The notes beneath the pieces were generated by a model, which saw only the letters and a list, made by a program, of their open reading frames with translations, was not told the DNA's origin and searched no databases. A program made the translations under genes and the position numbers. This document shows positions 1 to 14,399 of a stretch of DNA of 64,000 bases, in pieces. Source of the stretch: Hofstenia miamia (Eukaryota > Xenacoelomorpha > Acoela); assembly GCA_004352715.1 (NCBI GenBank), contig SCFE01000023.1:383899-447898 (forward strand), given 5' to 3'. Position 1 is the first letter of the stretch. Every line of letters begins with the position of its first letter.

Positions 1-119
1 CCAAAAAGTTTTAAAACTTGTGTATTTGTACATTTTATAAATTACGCACATTTCTACATTGAATCCTAATTTAATAATCTCAATCTACGTGAAATTTTAT
101 AGTTGAATTTCATTGTTCA

Positions 120-1664
120 TACAACAGGTTTGGCGTTATTCTTTCAAACAACTTATAAAATTGGTGGCGAATACTTCAAATCTGAAAATGCGATTCATGT
201 TAGCCATCACAATGATAAAATAGTAAAGCAACCAAAACATTTGTTTGTACAAGCTTGAAACTTGAACACAGGGAAGCAAGTGGAATACCTTAGCTTTTGC
301 AAACACTGACAAAATGTAAAAATGCTAATATATTTTGAGATGCTCTTCAATCAAAAAATCTCATTTAAATATGCAGTCTAAGCAACTTGCAATGCCAAGA
401 TCAACTTAGTTCTGTTAATGGAACCATAACCGTTGGCATGCTATTAATAGGGTATTAATTTATTTAACCTTGCTGTTATAAAATTTTAAATTTTTAATCC
501 AATTTAGTATCCCATTTCAGTAAAATTCAAAATTTATATTTAAATCTCAAATTTTGTTTGAAAGATTAATTTTTCTATCGCGGATTTTAATACACTCTAC
601 AACAATTTTTTTTAATGTATTGCAAAATAAATTTTGGGGTTGTTCTTTAATTTGTCATTATTTGTGCTATTCTTGTTTTCATCGCCTTAGCTGCAATTTT
701 GAAGTAAATTTATCTTGTCTGAAACAACTTTAATTCATAGTGACATTGCAAAGTGGTTATTTTTGAATTTGGACATAAAAAATTAGCACGGGAGGTAATA
801 CTATAAGAAACTCAACTATTTAAACTCTATAAATAAATTATGATTATAGTTGATGACAATTTTACGAACTAGATTGTTACAAAGCTTACAANTACAACAG
901 GTTTGGCGTTATTCTTTCAAACAACTTATAAAATTGGTGGCGAATACTTCAAATCTGAAAATGCGATTCATGTTAGCCATCACAATGATAAAATAGTAAA
1001 GCAACCAAAACATTTGTTTGTACAAGCTTGAAACTTGAACACAGGGAAGCAAGTGGAATACCTTAGCTTTTGCAAACACTGACAAAATGTAAAAATGCTA
1101 ATATATTTTGAGATGCTCTTCAATCAAAAAATCTCATTTAAATATGCAGTCTAAGCAACTTGCAATGCCAAGATCAACTTAGTTCTGTTAATGGAACCAT
1201 AACCGTTGGCATGCTATTAATAGGGTATTAATTTATTTAACCTTGCTGTTATAAAATTTTAAATTTTTAATCCAATTTAGTATCCCATTTCAGTAAAATT
1301 CAAAATTTATATTTAAATCTCAAATTTTGTTTGAAAGATTAATTTTTCTATCGCGGATTTTAATACACTCTACAACAATTTTTTTTAATGTATTGCAAAA
1401 TAAATTTTGGGGTTGTTCTTTAATTTGTCATTATTTGTGCTATTCTTGTTTTCATCGCCTTAGCTGCAATTTTGAAGTAAATTTATCTTGTCTGAAACAA
1501 CTTTAATTCATAGTGACATTGCAAAGTGGTTATTTTTGAATTTGGACATAAAAAATTAGCACGGGAGGTAATACTATAAGAAACTCAACTATTTAAACTC
1601 TATAAATAAATTATGATTATAGTTGATGACAATTTTACGAACTAGATTGTTACAAAGCTTACAA
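120..1664. repeat. exact 772-bp direct duplication across a single N
   Basis: Bases 120-891 recur at 893-1664 with the same length and, as far as I can read, the same sequence; position 892 is a lone N. A perfect long tandem duplicate meeting at a placeholder N is best read as two overlapping contig ends or two haplotype copies that were not merged. Neither copy has a convincing reading frame. Confidence 0.9.
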
Positions 1665-3632
1665 ATAAGTTTATTTTATCACTATTTCGTCAGAATATGA
1701 CCATTTTTTATCTCAAGATAGTGTTGAAGCACTTAAAATTTTCTATTCGCATTTAAAAAAAAACATAAATATTTTTAAGTCCATTTTATTTATTGTTAGA
1801 ATACTTATTTAAATTCGGATCCATTCGAAGTGAAAACTAAAATTTTTTAAAAATTCGGATCGGATCTTAAGATATTGGATCCGATTCTATCTCTGGTTAG
1901 CAAACGTTTATTAATTACATTATTGTAAAATGAGAAAAATTATACATTTGCAATACAAATACAAATATGGAATACAATTAAGTGTGGCAATTCAGATAAG
2001 AAAGGAATGAATTGTTTTTCTAACGCATATATTTAGTCATGTAACATGTACCTTTGGAAAACCTCTTTTTAAAGTAAATCTTTGGGGTCGCATCCTAGGC
2101 GTGTCCTAGAAAATTTTGAAAGACCGACGGTTTAAATATTTTTCCTAGAATTATTATAAAACTTATTATAAATTTGCAAGTTATATAAAATCTAATCATA
2201 GGCTGCAAAAATTTTAATGATGTATGAGGTTCTCCACAAAATTTTAAGGTACATGTGTACACACATGAAAACTAGTCTTTTTAAGAGGGTTTTAAATCAA
2301 GGGAGCTGCTGAAAATTTTTTGAAAAAAATCATTTTTAGCTTTACAAAATCACTGAAAATTTATTTTTTTACACAATTCGATAGTTTTTATAAAGAGAGG
2401 CGGCCGTCTCCACCTCTGCGCTCCCTAAATGTCGTATGCACGTCTGGCCTAGCAACGACTTTTAGAGACAGTATATTCTGATATGTTCCAAAATTTGTAT
2501 GTTTTTAAAATAAACATTATTTTGATAAATTAATAATTTGTTTTACCTGATTTCAATAATAATACTTGTAATAGCCTATTCTTACTATAGTACTGTATTA
2601 TTAGAAAACAGTATTGTAGGGTAAGTAGATTTTGGGTACGAAAATCTAGCCTATGAAAGCCTAGTGTATTCCTCAAAAAGGAACTCGCATGATAAAGGAG
2701 ACATGAAAAAAATTTCATTCATTAAAATTGGGGATTTTGGTCGCATGATACACGAGTTTATACAGCATATATTTGGCAAAATATTATCAACGACAGTGAT
2801 AAAATTCTTATCATATGTAGACATTATTATGGTTGCTCTTTATATCCAATGAACATGCACAGACGACTGTTAAATAGTGTTTCCTTGTAGGGAACATTTT
2901 TGTCAGCAATAGGTAATTTTGTTTTTTTGATGTCTTACGTGGAGAGTGGTTGTGTTTCGTGGAATTGTCTGGGAAAACAAATTTATCGCAGCGATGCCTG
3001 CGGGAATAGTCTAGACATAAATAAATATCTTGATTAGATCATAATGTTTATTTTCATCTGGAAATATTTTTTCCCACATGTAAAACCGCATTCAGTTAAG
3101 TACATTTTATCAATGAAAACTAAACCAGATTGGAAAACATTCAAGCGCATTTGGATCCAAAATTTCTAAGATTGGGAACTTGCACTAACGATGACGTAGC
3201 TAGGAATTTTCTCTAAGACGGCAGTCAATTAGAAGAGAACACCAAGCATTCGCTCAAAGCATTATTCAGATATTTTTACACATTCTTCAATTATTTTTTA
3301 TTAATTCTGTAAGAAACCTGATAAAATCATATACAATTACAATCGTTTTTAATAGGGATTGGGCGGTATACCGAAAAAACTAACGGAAAAAAAAGAAGAA
3401 AATCGAGTTTTCAGCAAAATCAGTAGCCCATAGTGTTCCAAGAAACGATGCAGTCTTTGGAGAAACGTCAAAATGCTTGTTTTAATTTGTTAACAACTCA
3501 ACTTATTGTTATGAAAATCTACTTTAGAAATGTATTTTTCTCTTAACATTTTACTAACACCAATAGTAGATAGATATAAAAAACCAAAATCGGAAGCGAG
3601 CTCATTCTTCGGAAAGAGCCGAGCACTAGTAA
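1665..3632. other. AT-rich non-coding stretch
   Basis: No open frame with protein-like composition, no splice-bounded exon and no terminal repeats were recognised. A short GC-richer patch near 2398-2455 is too small to assign. Confidence 0.6.
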
Positions 3633-3636
3633 TTAA

Positions 3637-4095
3637 CCTTAAACTGCCTAGCATTATTTATAAAGAACAAACCATTTTTCAACATTTACAAGGAATTTTA
3701 TCCACCTCTGTTTGAAAATTTGAAAATCGTAAAGCATGGACAGATCTATTGATGAACATGCTTTAATACAATGTTAAAAACTTCTATTAAATCTTATTGC
3801 TGTGGTTGAAGTTGATAAATAGATTAACAATTTTTCTTTGAAAATTTCGAATTTTTGAACAATTTAAATTCTCTCTATGCCTGATGTTAATGCATTTATA
3901 AAGTTTTGAGACAATAGCGGCAACAAAGTACTTTGAGTGTTTCTTAATATGTGTAAAGATGCCCCAAACCTATTGAGGCGTGCCGCGCGCAAAGTCAGAG
4001 GTGCTTTCAAATTGAACATAGCGTTAATATTTTTTGAGCTATAAATGTTTTTTACAATCATGAAAAATTTTCAAAGATCCCCAGACAGATTAAGG
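3637..4095 (+). mobile_element. R1 repeat copy a (TTAA-flanked MITE)
   Basis: The left end reads CCTTAAACTGCCTAGC directly after TTAA (3633-3636). The right end reads CCAGACAGATTAAGG, an imperfect inverted copy, followed by TTTAA. The body shares long stretches with the copies near 14.5 and 36.5 kb, for example the phrase around 3965-4060 containing 'attgaggcgtgcc'. About 460 bp with no coding capacity. The TTAA flank suggests mobilisation by a piggyBac- or Kolobok-type transposase; the family name R1 is mine. Confidence 0.7.
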
Positions 4096-5708
4096 TTTAA
4101 AAATGTTTATAGTCTTAGTAAAATTACCATTATTGAAAATTCATCAAACAGTCCGAGAGCGACCCTGGGTAAGCGGTTATGTGTGATGTAACCAATTTAA
4201 GCATTTCAATTGATGTATATATGGAGCAAATTATATTGTAATAAATATTTCATAAATTTTTCAATACATTGATAAAAATTGTAGTGTATGAGGTTAGATT
4301 TAAAATATTTTGCATTTAATCAAGGTACGTTTGTGAAGGCTTTATCCATATTCTAAGGATGAATCAATGAGGCTCATTAAACGATCGAGAACTGCGGAAT
4401 GTTGCAATAATTCCAATTTGCTGATAAAAATGAGATAATGGAATTTTCAGTATTATTATACCCACGCAATAGATCATCATCAGCTATTATATGTAGTATA
4501 TTAAATGTTTTTAATGTTTTGCAGTAATTATTACACAATTAATATACATTAATTTTTGATTTAGATAATTAATTTTACTAGATCTTTACAAAAACAGAAA
4601 AGTTTGAACTCCTGTTTTTGGTAACCTAACTGATTTATTTCATCATCTTTCGTAGATATTTATCGATCTCTGTTGTCTCCATAAATTGATTTTTGTTGTC
4701 CCTTATGATTTCGGAATGAACAATTTTTTTCTTGTAATTCTCATTCTAAACATAAGTCGCTGCATTTATTACCTATTCTTCACTTTCTTCATTTTTTAGC
4801 TTTGCTTTAAATTTCACTTATATTTCTATTTACTTTATAGCGTTTGAGTTCGCGATTAGACGAATTCTAACTTATGTGCGAATTATAACCATGGACTAAT
4901 TTTGTAGGGGTACAGTCTATCTAAATATTATATGAAATTGCAGAATTTTCATGTAGTTTTCATAAATTATAAACCATTTTTCCAAAAAGTTTTCTTCTTT
5001 CTCTTGAATAAATATGTTTTTCGTGGAGTACCTCATAAATTATTACACTTATTCAAGATATGATTAAATTTTGTATTTATTGCAAAAAAAATAATCGCTT
5101 TTATAATGTACTTAACAAAAATTTGAATAGTTCCCTTTAAAAAAAATTAGAACTGGGCTAATTAGCCACTATTTCAGATGTGTTTTGAACCTCGAGTGAA
5201 TTTTGATTTTCATGAAGGAGCCAATGTAAAACTTAGAATTCTTTTTATTTTGTAATCACGTGTTAATTTTGTTTGATATTTGTGCATCATAAAAGTTTTA
5301 TACGTTGAAAACATTCCCTTTTATAAAAAAATGTATTAGCACTGTTTATTGTTAGAAACGATAATCTATTTTTCGAATAAGCCAATGCTATTTTTCACAG
5401 GTTTCCTTTCTTGTAAATAATTGATATTAAACTCTTAGTGCAGCTTTAGTGTAAGCTACTTGCATACAAATGTGTTAAAGCATTACATTTTTAGTTAAAT
5501 ATTTAAAACTTTAAAAAATAACATTTCAATGATTGCATTTATTTTTGAATATATTTCTTGAATCAATGGTAAGCATCTAAATTACACTATGATAGTTGGT
5601 TTCGTTTTGTTTAATTATGTGTAAATATATATTGAAATAGTTCATTGGATTTTGGATTTAATTCAAATGCCGGTAATTTAGCTTCAAAACTATTCCTAGG
5701 TAACCACA
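4096..5708. other. AT-rich non-coding stretch
   Basis: Nothing recognisable was found apart from simple A/T runs. The last few tens of bases may be decayed upstream sequence of the LINE relic that follows. Confidence 0.55.
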
Positions 5709-6243
5709 ATGAAATATTTTGGATTTACCATAAATAACAAGCATTCATTTAAAAAACATATTGCTCAAGTTTATAAAAATTCAATGAGAAATTTCTATAT
5801 ACTATTAAAAGTTAAAAAAATTTTTAAATCAAGATGAAACTGAAATTTTATTTAATTCTCTAGTTAATTCTATTATAATTTACGGCATACAAGTATATGC
5901 AGGTGAATCAGAAACATCTTTATCTAAGCTTAACAACACATATAAGAAAGCGTTTAAATATAAACTTATTACTAAAAAATTAAATATTTTTAACATCATT
6001 AAAGCAAAAGACAAAGCATTACATCAACACATTGAATACTCTCAAAAACATCCACTAAAACAATTCATTAGCAAAAGAACTAAATACGCTACATCAAAAT
6101 TAAGAAAAACAACCCACCGAAATTATTCTCATCAAAGACCATATATTATATACACTTATAGCAATTATTACATTGCATTTATTTTTGAAACAATTAAATT
6201 TTTACCACCCCTGTTTGTATATACATTAAGAATATTGTTATAG
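5709..6243 (+). pseudogene. LINE reverse transcriptase, C-terminal fragment
   Basis: Two forward frames, offset by one frameshift near 5820, encode the end of a non-LTR retrotransposon reverse transcriptase. The first frame (5709-5837) begins MKYFGFTINNKHSFKKHI, matching the 'KYLGV.ID..L.W..HI' segment that follows the polymerase core in CR1/Jockey-like LINEs. The second frame (5821-6243, about 140 codons with no stop and no internal Met at its start) carries the 'LF.SLV.SII.YGIQVY' block and a lysine-rich tail typical of the thumb and C-terminal region. The catalytic YADD core, endonuclease and 5' part are absent, so this is a 5'-truncated, frameshifted dead copy. Clade assignment is uncertain. 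Confidence 0.75.
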
Positions 6244-6422
6244 ATTCCTACTCTCAACTACTATGGCTTAGTAACAATTTGCAGGAATTCGACCTGATTA
6301 GAGGCACCTAAATCTACTTGAAAAGTCAACCTTCCCTGATTAATCATTTGTTGGTGTTGTCTGGTTTTTTGTAGATGTTTACATTATGAAAAAATTGTAG
6401 CATTATTTTTTTGCGTTCCAAA

Positions 6423-6788
6423 CAGAGTATATATCGTGCCGTGCTGTGTATATTCTTACAAAAATTTTCGTGTCCGTGTCGTGTTCGTGCCAACATTAAA
6501 ATATGTATGAAATTATTTGTTGTTTTGATTTACTAAATCTATTAATTTGCATATTAATATTATCGAATATTTTGTTTCTTGAACAACTTGTTAAACTATT
6601 GAAAATTTTTCATTCATAGATGTTTAATCTAATAGGCCTTTTACATTCAACGAAAAACATATATGTTTTTGTGCCCTGCCCAACCCGCGTTTGAATTTTT
6701 TTTAAAATTTTGTGCCGTGCAGTGATCGTGCCACACTGCGTCCTTTCGTGTCGTACTCGTGAAAAATCAAGGCACATTTCTAGCACTG
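6423..6788. mobile_element. probable hAT-type MITE with CGTGCC-rich ends
   Basis: A 366-bp segment starts CAGAGTATATATCGTGCCG and ends with the complement of CAGTGCTAGAAATGTGCC. Both subterminal regions are rich in repeated cgtgcc/cgtgtc words. Putative 8-bp flanks (gttccaaa and tatcgaaa) agree at only 5 of 8 positions, so the boundaries are provisional. No coding capacity. Confidence 0.45.
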
Positions 6789-6991
6789 TATCGAAATGTA
6801 TAATTAATGTTTTCAGATGCTTATCAATTGAATTGTTAAATATAATGCAACAAATTTTTTTGATTCATTTCATTATAATCCTGCATTCTCCTGATTTCAA
6901 TAATAATTTGTAGTAAATTAGCATAGGCATACAGTGCATTTCGATGTGCAAGTATTACAGATATCGAATATAGAAGCCTATAATCGACATA

Positions 6992-6994
<3 letters not shown>

Positions 6995-7022
<28 letters not shown>
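6995..7022. repeat. (TA)n microsatellite
   Basis: Uninterrupted alternating A/T tract of about 28 bp. Confidence 0.95.
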
Positions 7023-10000
7023 TGCAGATAAGTAGTACGTGTGTAATAAGTTATTTATGATTGCATTAATAGATTTTCGACTTTTTGCTTCTATGTGATT
7101 ACATTGTGTCTGCATTCGTAATCTATACATAAAGCTTGCATGAGCCTGATCATGTTACATAACAAATGTTGAAATGCTTGAAAAAATATATAAAAGCTAA
7201 TCAAATTTCTTTTTTTTAAGTGTCTAAATATAAGAAGGAGAAAGTCAAGTTAACATACTTCTATTGACCTTAAAGAATTGGAAAATACGCATTATTTTAG
7301 ATCAATGCTATAACCACTAGTTAAATACCCTTTCGAATCCAGGATTTTTCTCCTTAAATGGTATTTGAACATTGGAATAATAGTACATTTGTCGCAATTT
7401 GGTTCATTAGCTGGTGCAAATAATCTGGCCTAATTTTCCTTTTATTCAGCTAAAACTGACAAGCTTACAATTTGTGGGACGTATTTTTTATAATGAAGGT
7501 TTCTTGAAATCTGCAGAAGATATTTGTTTTATTGAACTGAAATAATACGTTTCTGCTAACGATGTTGAAAATGACTGATTTCGGTTGCCCGTGCCTTACC
7601 TTTCAAAGAGTCTTAGGTAAAGTTAATGGTGAGTGATATAATGTTGAAAACCAATTATTGCAAAATTTGATGTACCCTAAAACCGGTGCTCTACATTTAT
7701 GTTTATTCAAAAGAAAATTCAACAAAAATGTTTGTGTGGTTTTTAGATGCTGCGCAAAAGATTTTAGTTTCTAGAAAAGCAATAGTTGGACGTAAAAAAT
7801 GGAAAATTTAACAGCTGAAAACAAATATATCCTTACCCTTGCAGCAAATTAATTAAATAGTTCATTTATCTGTAAGGAGAACATCATTTTAACAGATCGT
7901 TTAAACATATCTGTTAAATATGAATAAAATGTTTACATCATTGCTAAGAATGATGTGTACAACAATGGAATTTCCCTGTTTTAAATCTCACTTAAAATAT
8001 TTGGTAGATCTTGAAAGAATTTGTTAAAGTAAGATTTTGCCTCTTGCAAATTTAGAGCTTGGCATGTTTGTAAAATTTTTTTGACGATTTTCACTTCACT
8101 GGGTTACTGGTATCCACTGTATAGGAATATTTCTTATTTTATACGTGAGATCGCAAAAACATTACAAATTTCAATTTGTTTTGAATTTGTTAAACACCAA
8201 TAAGCTGTTTATTTATTACTATATAAAAATTGATATTTCTGTGTATTTTTGTGGTTTGATGAACTATTATATTTTTATACCATTACTTTTTAGATCCCTC
8301 TAGCGGGAAATCTTAAACTTTCAACATACTTGTGAAATTTTTTCATATATTTAGACTAGAGGGAAATATTATTAATACAATATTTAGTAAAATTCGTGGA
8401 GAAAAATTTGATCCACATATTAATAACTAATACCGGTATTCACTGCATGAGTTATTTTATTGCTTTAAATAATACAAAGAAACCAATTATTTACCTGTTT
8501 GCCCAATTAGTGAAAGAAGGAGTTACTGATGCATAACGGCCTTACCTCTCTTGTAGCTTGTGCTCAAATGCAACCGCGTTTACTCACACGTACGTGTCAA
8601 TGACTGTTCCAATGCGGTATTCTCTTTGGACAGGTTTGTCAATTGATAAGCCGCCACGACTTCAAAGAGGCGGCATCTTTGCATTCTGGCCACACTCGAC
8701 CATGTTAGTGTAGTCTCTTAATTTTACTCTCTATGCAATATTACACTGGTATATGAGTCTTGCTTATTAAATTGTAACGCTTGCTACGCCCGCGGTTTCC
8801 CTTTATATTATATATCAAGGAAAAGATCTTTTATTTCAGAACTCTGTTCTTTCAACTTACAAACAGCCTGTGTTAATCACGCAACCTTAACAGCGCATAT
8901 GGGGAAATGTTCTCACCCAAAATTCACGATGGAAACATAAATATCTACTTGTATACATAACATAAACATGTAATACAAATATTAAGCAATATATAAAAGT
9001 AAATTTTATTTATACAACCATTTAACAGTATATTTCAACACCAAGTGCATTTGCAATTTCTTTCAAACAATTTGACTTATAGAACAAATTGGTCATCATT
9101 GGACTGCAAAAGACATCCCCATAACATTGGTTTAAATATGAACTTTTATTTTAATAATCATAGTATTTTTTAACAATGGCGTACCAAGTATTTCCATTTT
9201 GTAATAATTGCTAAAATTACTATATTTGTACATTAATTGTCAGTACTATAGAAATTTTTTCACAAAACGGTGATGTCTCGGCTTTAAGGGAACACAACAT
9301 CGAAGATTTCAGGTTTTACTTAACTGCGTTTATCGTAAATATTTATAAAATGTTTGCCTCACTTCAATTAAGTAGTAAAAAATCTCAAATATCTGTATTT
9401 AAATTGATCTGCCAATGTTTGGTATTCTTGAGCAAAGTTAATATTTTTGTATTTAACGTTCGTAAAGAAAGAATTCGGTGTAGTTTTTCAGCATTATGGC
9501 GGTTTTTATAAAGATAATCTATGACGCCATTGTGCACAAAAATATTGGCAACTTCTTGTGCAATATAAACAACTGAAAGCAAATTAAGTTCAAGATGTTA
9601 AAATTCAGTACAAATTTGAAAATTTTGAAGCAATGTTTCCAGATACGTACTATTTTAACGATGATGATATCGACCACCGTCGCCACCGCCGCCGCACAGC
9701 ATGGAACCACGAGTGCGCGACGAAATATACAATAAAGTGCCATGTGTTTACACGAAGCTTCACTTTGTACGTTTTTGGTCAAATCTACCACATAAACGAA
9801 AAGTTATAATTTACGGGAGAATATCAATCCATTCATGTTTAAGGGGGCGTATAGGAAACAATTTGAGAAGTCACAAAAAATTTCCATAATGTACATAGTA
9901 TTTCATTTTAAGTACTGCGTGAATTGAAAATTTTGAGTTTCTCTGCATAGATACGCCTTGTCAAATCAAAATCCGATAATTGTTCGTTTTTAGATGTTCC

Positions 10001-12098
10001 CGCTTTGCACCACTTGGCTCACATTTTTATTTGTTTTTTTGCTTTTTATTTAAATAATTGTATAACTTTTTTGTGTTATTTATATATTCAATAATTGCTG
10101 GTTTTTTAAAAGTTATTGACATTTAAAACTTTATGTATGTGGTGAGCTCAGTATAAGAAATCAGTAAATGTGTTAAGCATGTTTGTGTCTCCGAATGTGC
10201 TTTGTCTGTGTAAAAGTGCACTTTTTAATTTTTTTCTAAAGTTTTTGTAATTTTTTTACATTAATCCCATTGTCCAAATTTTTCCACATATTAGAGACTG
10301 GTCGATGAAAATTAGGAAGTAGTTTTGCAAATAAATGTATGCGATCGTGGATTTACTTTTAAGTAATTAGAAAGAAAATACATTGATTCTCGGCGATATT
10401 TATGTTTAAATAATATTGAACCTGCATGGAACTGTACTCGATATAGCGGGAACAATATATTATACTTTCGTATGTATTCACTAACATGATCATGCTTACG
10501 TGGAAATTTAATGTTTTTAATGACCAATTAAAAGTTTTTGATAATAAATAAGGCCTTTGTATTAAAATTAGTAAATATAAATAAACATTAATGTAATTGC
10601 ATTAAACAAAATGCAGGTAATAGTTGAACATGACAATCTGCTCCTACATTTTGATGTGGTATAAGTATCTAACGCCAGAAGCCATTTTTGTATGTTTTTA
10701 GGAGAAATTTATCAAATTTTAAATCTTTGTCAATATCAACACCTAAATATGTAACAGGATCACTTTGTTATCTTGGAACAATGTTAGCATTTAACATTCT
10801 ATAACATTTAATTTATGGTTCATCCCACATTTTATGAGCATGGTCACACGATAATTAACATTTAGAGTGAAAATTGAAAGTTTCAATTATGCTTTTCTTC
10901 TTTACGTATATATGCTTATGTGCACCTAAAACTTTAATTATACTGTTTTTAATGCAATAATGGGGAATAAGGGTAAAATTAGCAAAAAATAGAGCCTGTT
11001 TTTTACAGGATCATTGAAGTTCCGTTACCATGTACCAAGGATAACTAGATTAATACTATTATAATCTAGTTGTCCTTGCCATGTACCACATAGTTTCTTA
11101 ATTTTTAATGGAATTATTATTTCAACAGTGTAAATATTTATAATGAGATAGTCTACTAACCTTAAAGCAATATAACATTTNATATATATATATATATATA
11201 TGATATATGCTTGTAAAAGTGATGTTAACTTTTTGAAATTCTATTACCGAGTAGTTTTGTGTTCATCTATAGAAATATTTCTGTCTCATTGATGTGTCCA
11301 CTAAAAAGAACACATGACGTATTTCAATAAAAAAATAAATCCCCATTGAATGCGTAGCATTCATTTTAACAGTTAAAATGAAATTTCGTTACTCTTTAAC
11401 CAGCCCCTTATTTTTTGCAGTAAGCCCTGTATAATATATTGAAAAAATATTTTTAAAATATTTTTACGATTTTCTTCAAAATCTTTTTTCAAGAATATCA
11501 AATTGGGCGGTAACCTTCAAGTAAAATTATTGGTTGTATAATGACTGTTTTATTAAAATATCCATTATGTTACTAATTACAAAATAAATTTTTAGTAATT
11601 GGTTGAAAAAATATGGAATAAATTGAAAAAGAAACCAAAATTTTTTGAATTAGTTATAGGGTCTTTTATCAAAATGCTTACAAGACATAAAACTATTTGC
11701 TGTGAATTCCTCGATGCATTTCAACCTTTAAAACCTGTTTTATTATTTAATGCATAGCAATTCAGTATTCAGTAGCCGCAGTGCATTAACTTATATTTCG
11801 TAATAATGTTTTTGTAACAAGATAAAAATAAGAATTTAAATGAAAATTTTGCACAACTCACTCATTGAAGCGAAATACCTGCTTCGTGAAAAAATTTCTT
11901 TATGCCTTTTTCCTGATTAAAACATTTTTTCTTAACAAATCTTAATTTTGTTTTTGATTTTCACCATTATTTTTTCAACTAATATTTTATCCAAAAGTTC
12001 AATTTGTTTGTGGATATTATTCTACCGGTTCTGTGTTTATTCTCTTGTTTTTTGCAAAATTCATGGACGTAGGCAGCATTTTCTTAGGGGGGGGGGGG
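7023..12098. other. long AT-rich non-coding stretch
   Basis: No gene was recognised. A short (TA)n tract follows a lone N at 11181. The short open frames around 9.4-9.9 kb overlap on both strands, have low-complexity composition and match nothing I know. A phrase at 7561-7620 that is open and followed by GTGAGT could be a tiny exon but lacks a convincing acceptor. Confidence 0.55.
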
Positions 12099-12177
12099 NN
12101 NNNNNNNNNNNNNNNNNNNNNNNNNNNNNNNNNNNNNNNNNNNNNNNNNNNNNNNNNNNNNNNNNNNGGGGGGGGGG
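12088..12177. other. poly-G tract interrupted by a 69-base assembly gap
   Basis: Eleven G precede the run of N (12099-12167) and about ten G follow it. The assembler or sequencer evidently failed inside a homopolymer G tract, so the true length is unknown. Apparent open frames through this block are artefacts of N codons and poly-glycine. Confidence 0.9.
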
Positions 12178-14399
12178 GGTTCGGATATGCAAGAAATATT
12201 TTGAAATTTGCAGATATTTAACCTAAAACTGCCGGGAATTCTTTAAAATTTCATATGGATCTTGAAAAAATGATTAAATGCTTATAGCTAAAAAAACTAA
12301 TGAGGTATCCAAAATCAGAGCTGGACATGGGTCAGTGACCCATTGTTCAATGGGTCAATTTATTATTATTATTATTAAATAAATGTTTCTAATCTGCTTT
12401 CATTATAAAAATAGCATAAGGTATCATTCTGATATAAATCTTTATATTAAATAAGTGTATCACTACTTCCACGCACTTAAACTTTATGTACAGCAACCTA
12501 GTGTTTGTAAATCAGCCAAAATGAACTGAAATGAGTCCGGTTCAATAATTATTAAATTTGCTGATAGTCGAATTGAAATAGTACAGAATGTTTACTATAA
12601 AATCTAGTGTAAGCAGACTTGCAATATTTAATACGAAGTTACTCTGGAATTATTTTTTACCCGAATCAAGCCAGTCCGGGCCCACCATGAGTCAGTTCGA
12701 ACTGCATCCAGGCCTCTTATATATATACACCTTGTTTCATCTTCCAATGATTGGATTGTCGTTAGAATGATTTTACAAGCACGTGTTTTGGCGCAAAGCC
12801 AATATACTATTAGCTACTACTGCTGTTATTTGACTATAAATACTGATATAGATATATTTAACTAAATGCATACCAAGTTTATTTTCAATATTTAGTCAAT
12901 TGTAGTCTAAGTTAACCAATTCTGTATTATGACGAATTGTATGATTGCTTCATTTCACTATCTGAGATTATGTAAGAATTTTGCTCTCCACTAGCATTTT
13001 CCATTCAAATATGGCCAAGTGAAGGTAATCAATTTGTGAGCTTCATATTGTGTTTCAGCCCACATGGCAATCAGCGAACTTGGTTTAGTAGGGCACTACG
13101 TATATTCTGATCTAGCCTCATCCCCAACTTTTAAGCGCGATATACTGTGAATTTCATACTTTACTGTAATATCGTTTCATAAGAATAGAGCTACTCTCAG
13201 TACTCTGTTGGAAAACGATACTGTGGAACACTATTTGTCCAGAAACCAAGTTAGTGTGAGTGGAACGTTACAAAATGCCACTTGACGCACATTCACGTCA
13301 AGCCTCAGTGGATGAAGAAATCCATTTATTTTGTGTTTGACTTTTAGTTGATTTCTAAAATATAAGAATCGATCCAGTCTAGTGTTTAACACTGCAACTA
13401 AGAACGCGCTTTGAAAATCCCATTTCACCAAGATCTCATACAAAGATGCTTTTCAAATTATATTTTTGGAAACATAAATATTAAGTTTGTAGCCACAAAG
13501 GTAAGATATTTATCATTAGGCTACGATTAAACTATATGATTGGTAGTAAGAGCAGTTAGAAAATCACATCACATCGCTATTGATATCGGTGGTTATACGT
13601 GCGATGTTACCAAAATGTTACAGATCACGTGACCAATCACATACTCTAACCATAGTCTTAGGAACCAGAAAAACAGTTGACAAGACTTGCGAAATAGTTC
13701 AAAGACGTCTAAAATAGTTAATTTAGTTGCTCTAAGAAAATTACTTTTTCTGTTGTAAAAGGGCTCTATGATATGTTATGAAGCCAAAATAAAACATCAC
13801 ATAAACATTCTGATACATCATATTTATAAAAAACTGTCATCAATCAACATAAATTAGCATTTCCATACAGTTGTTGCAAACTATATTGCTCCTATTAAAT
13901 ATATTCTAAAAATTTGTATACATGTCGTCAACTATTCAAGTTGCCGAAATTGTTGAACTAGTTTAAAATAGTTTGCGATAAAATGAAAAAAATAGACCCT
14001 AAAAACCTGTTTTTCTTGCGTTTCGAGGCTTAGTAGATATTTTTAGCTTTCGTAAAAAAATTTCTAGTTCATATTTCTCATTTTTGCTTTACTGATTATT
14101 GCCATCAGGGTTTGACTGCAAACCCGATTCGCGAGTTTGGTACAAGTTCGCATTTATTTTATATACAGTACATCACGTAATCTTTTTTTATTTATGAAAA
14201 AATTTTATTTATTAAAAACTGTTTTCCAAGAAAACGTATTACATATACCTATTTAAAAATTAAATTTAGACAATGTATTTATACTTCAACCATTTTGATG
14301 AATAAATTAAAGAGAAACGTTTTTTTACTGAAACGAGCTGTTGTAAGGAATATAAGTTCTAGTTATGTAAGCCTCATTATTAAAGGTGTATAAAAGTAT
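12178..14399. other. non-coding stretch with scattered repeat ends
   Basis: At 12318 the sequence CAGAGCTGGACATGGGTCAG resembles one end of a hAT element, but no matching right end was found. At 13056-13150 a short open segment of about 28 codons follows a TTTCAG acceptor-like site; it matches nothing known to me and is not called. The remainder is AT-rich with no recognisable features. Confidence 0.5.

Noticed and set aside
9385-9889. Overlapping 60-90-codon frames on both strands
   Set aside because: Low-complexity composition, mutual overlap and no recognisable domain.
12318-12360. CAGAGCTGGACAT and, at 58826, CAGAGATGGACAC as hAT ends
   Set aside because: No matching inverted end or 8-bp duplication found near either.
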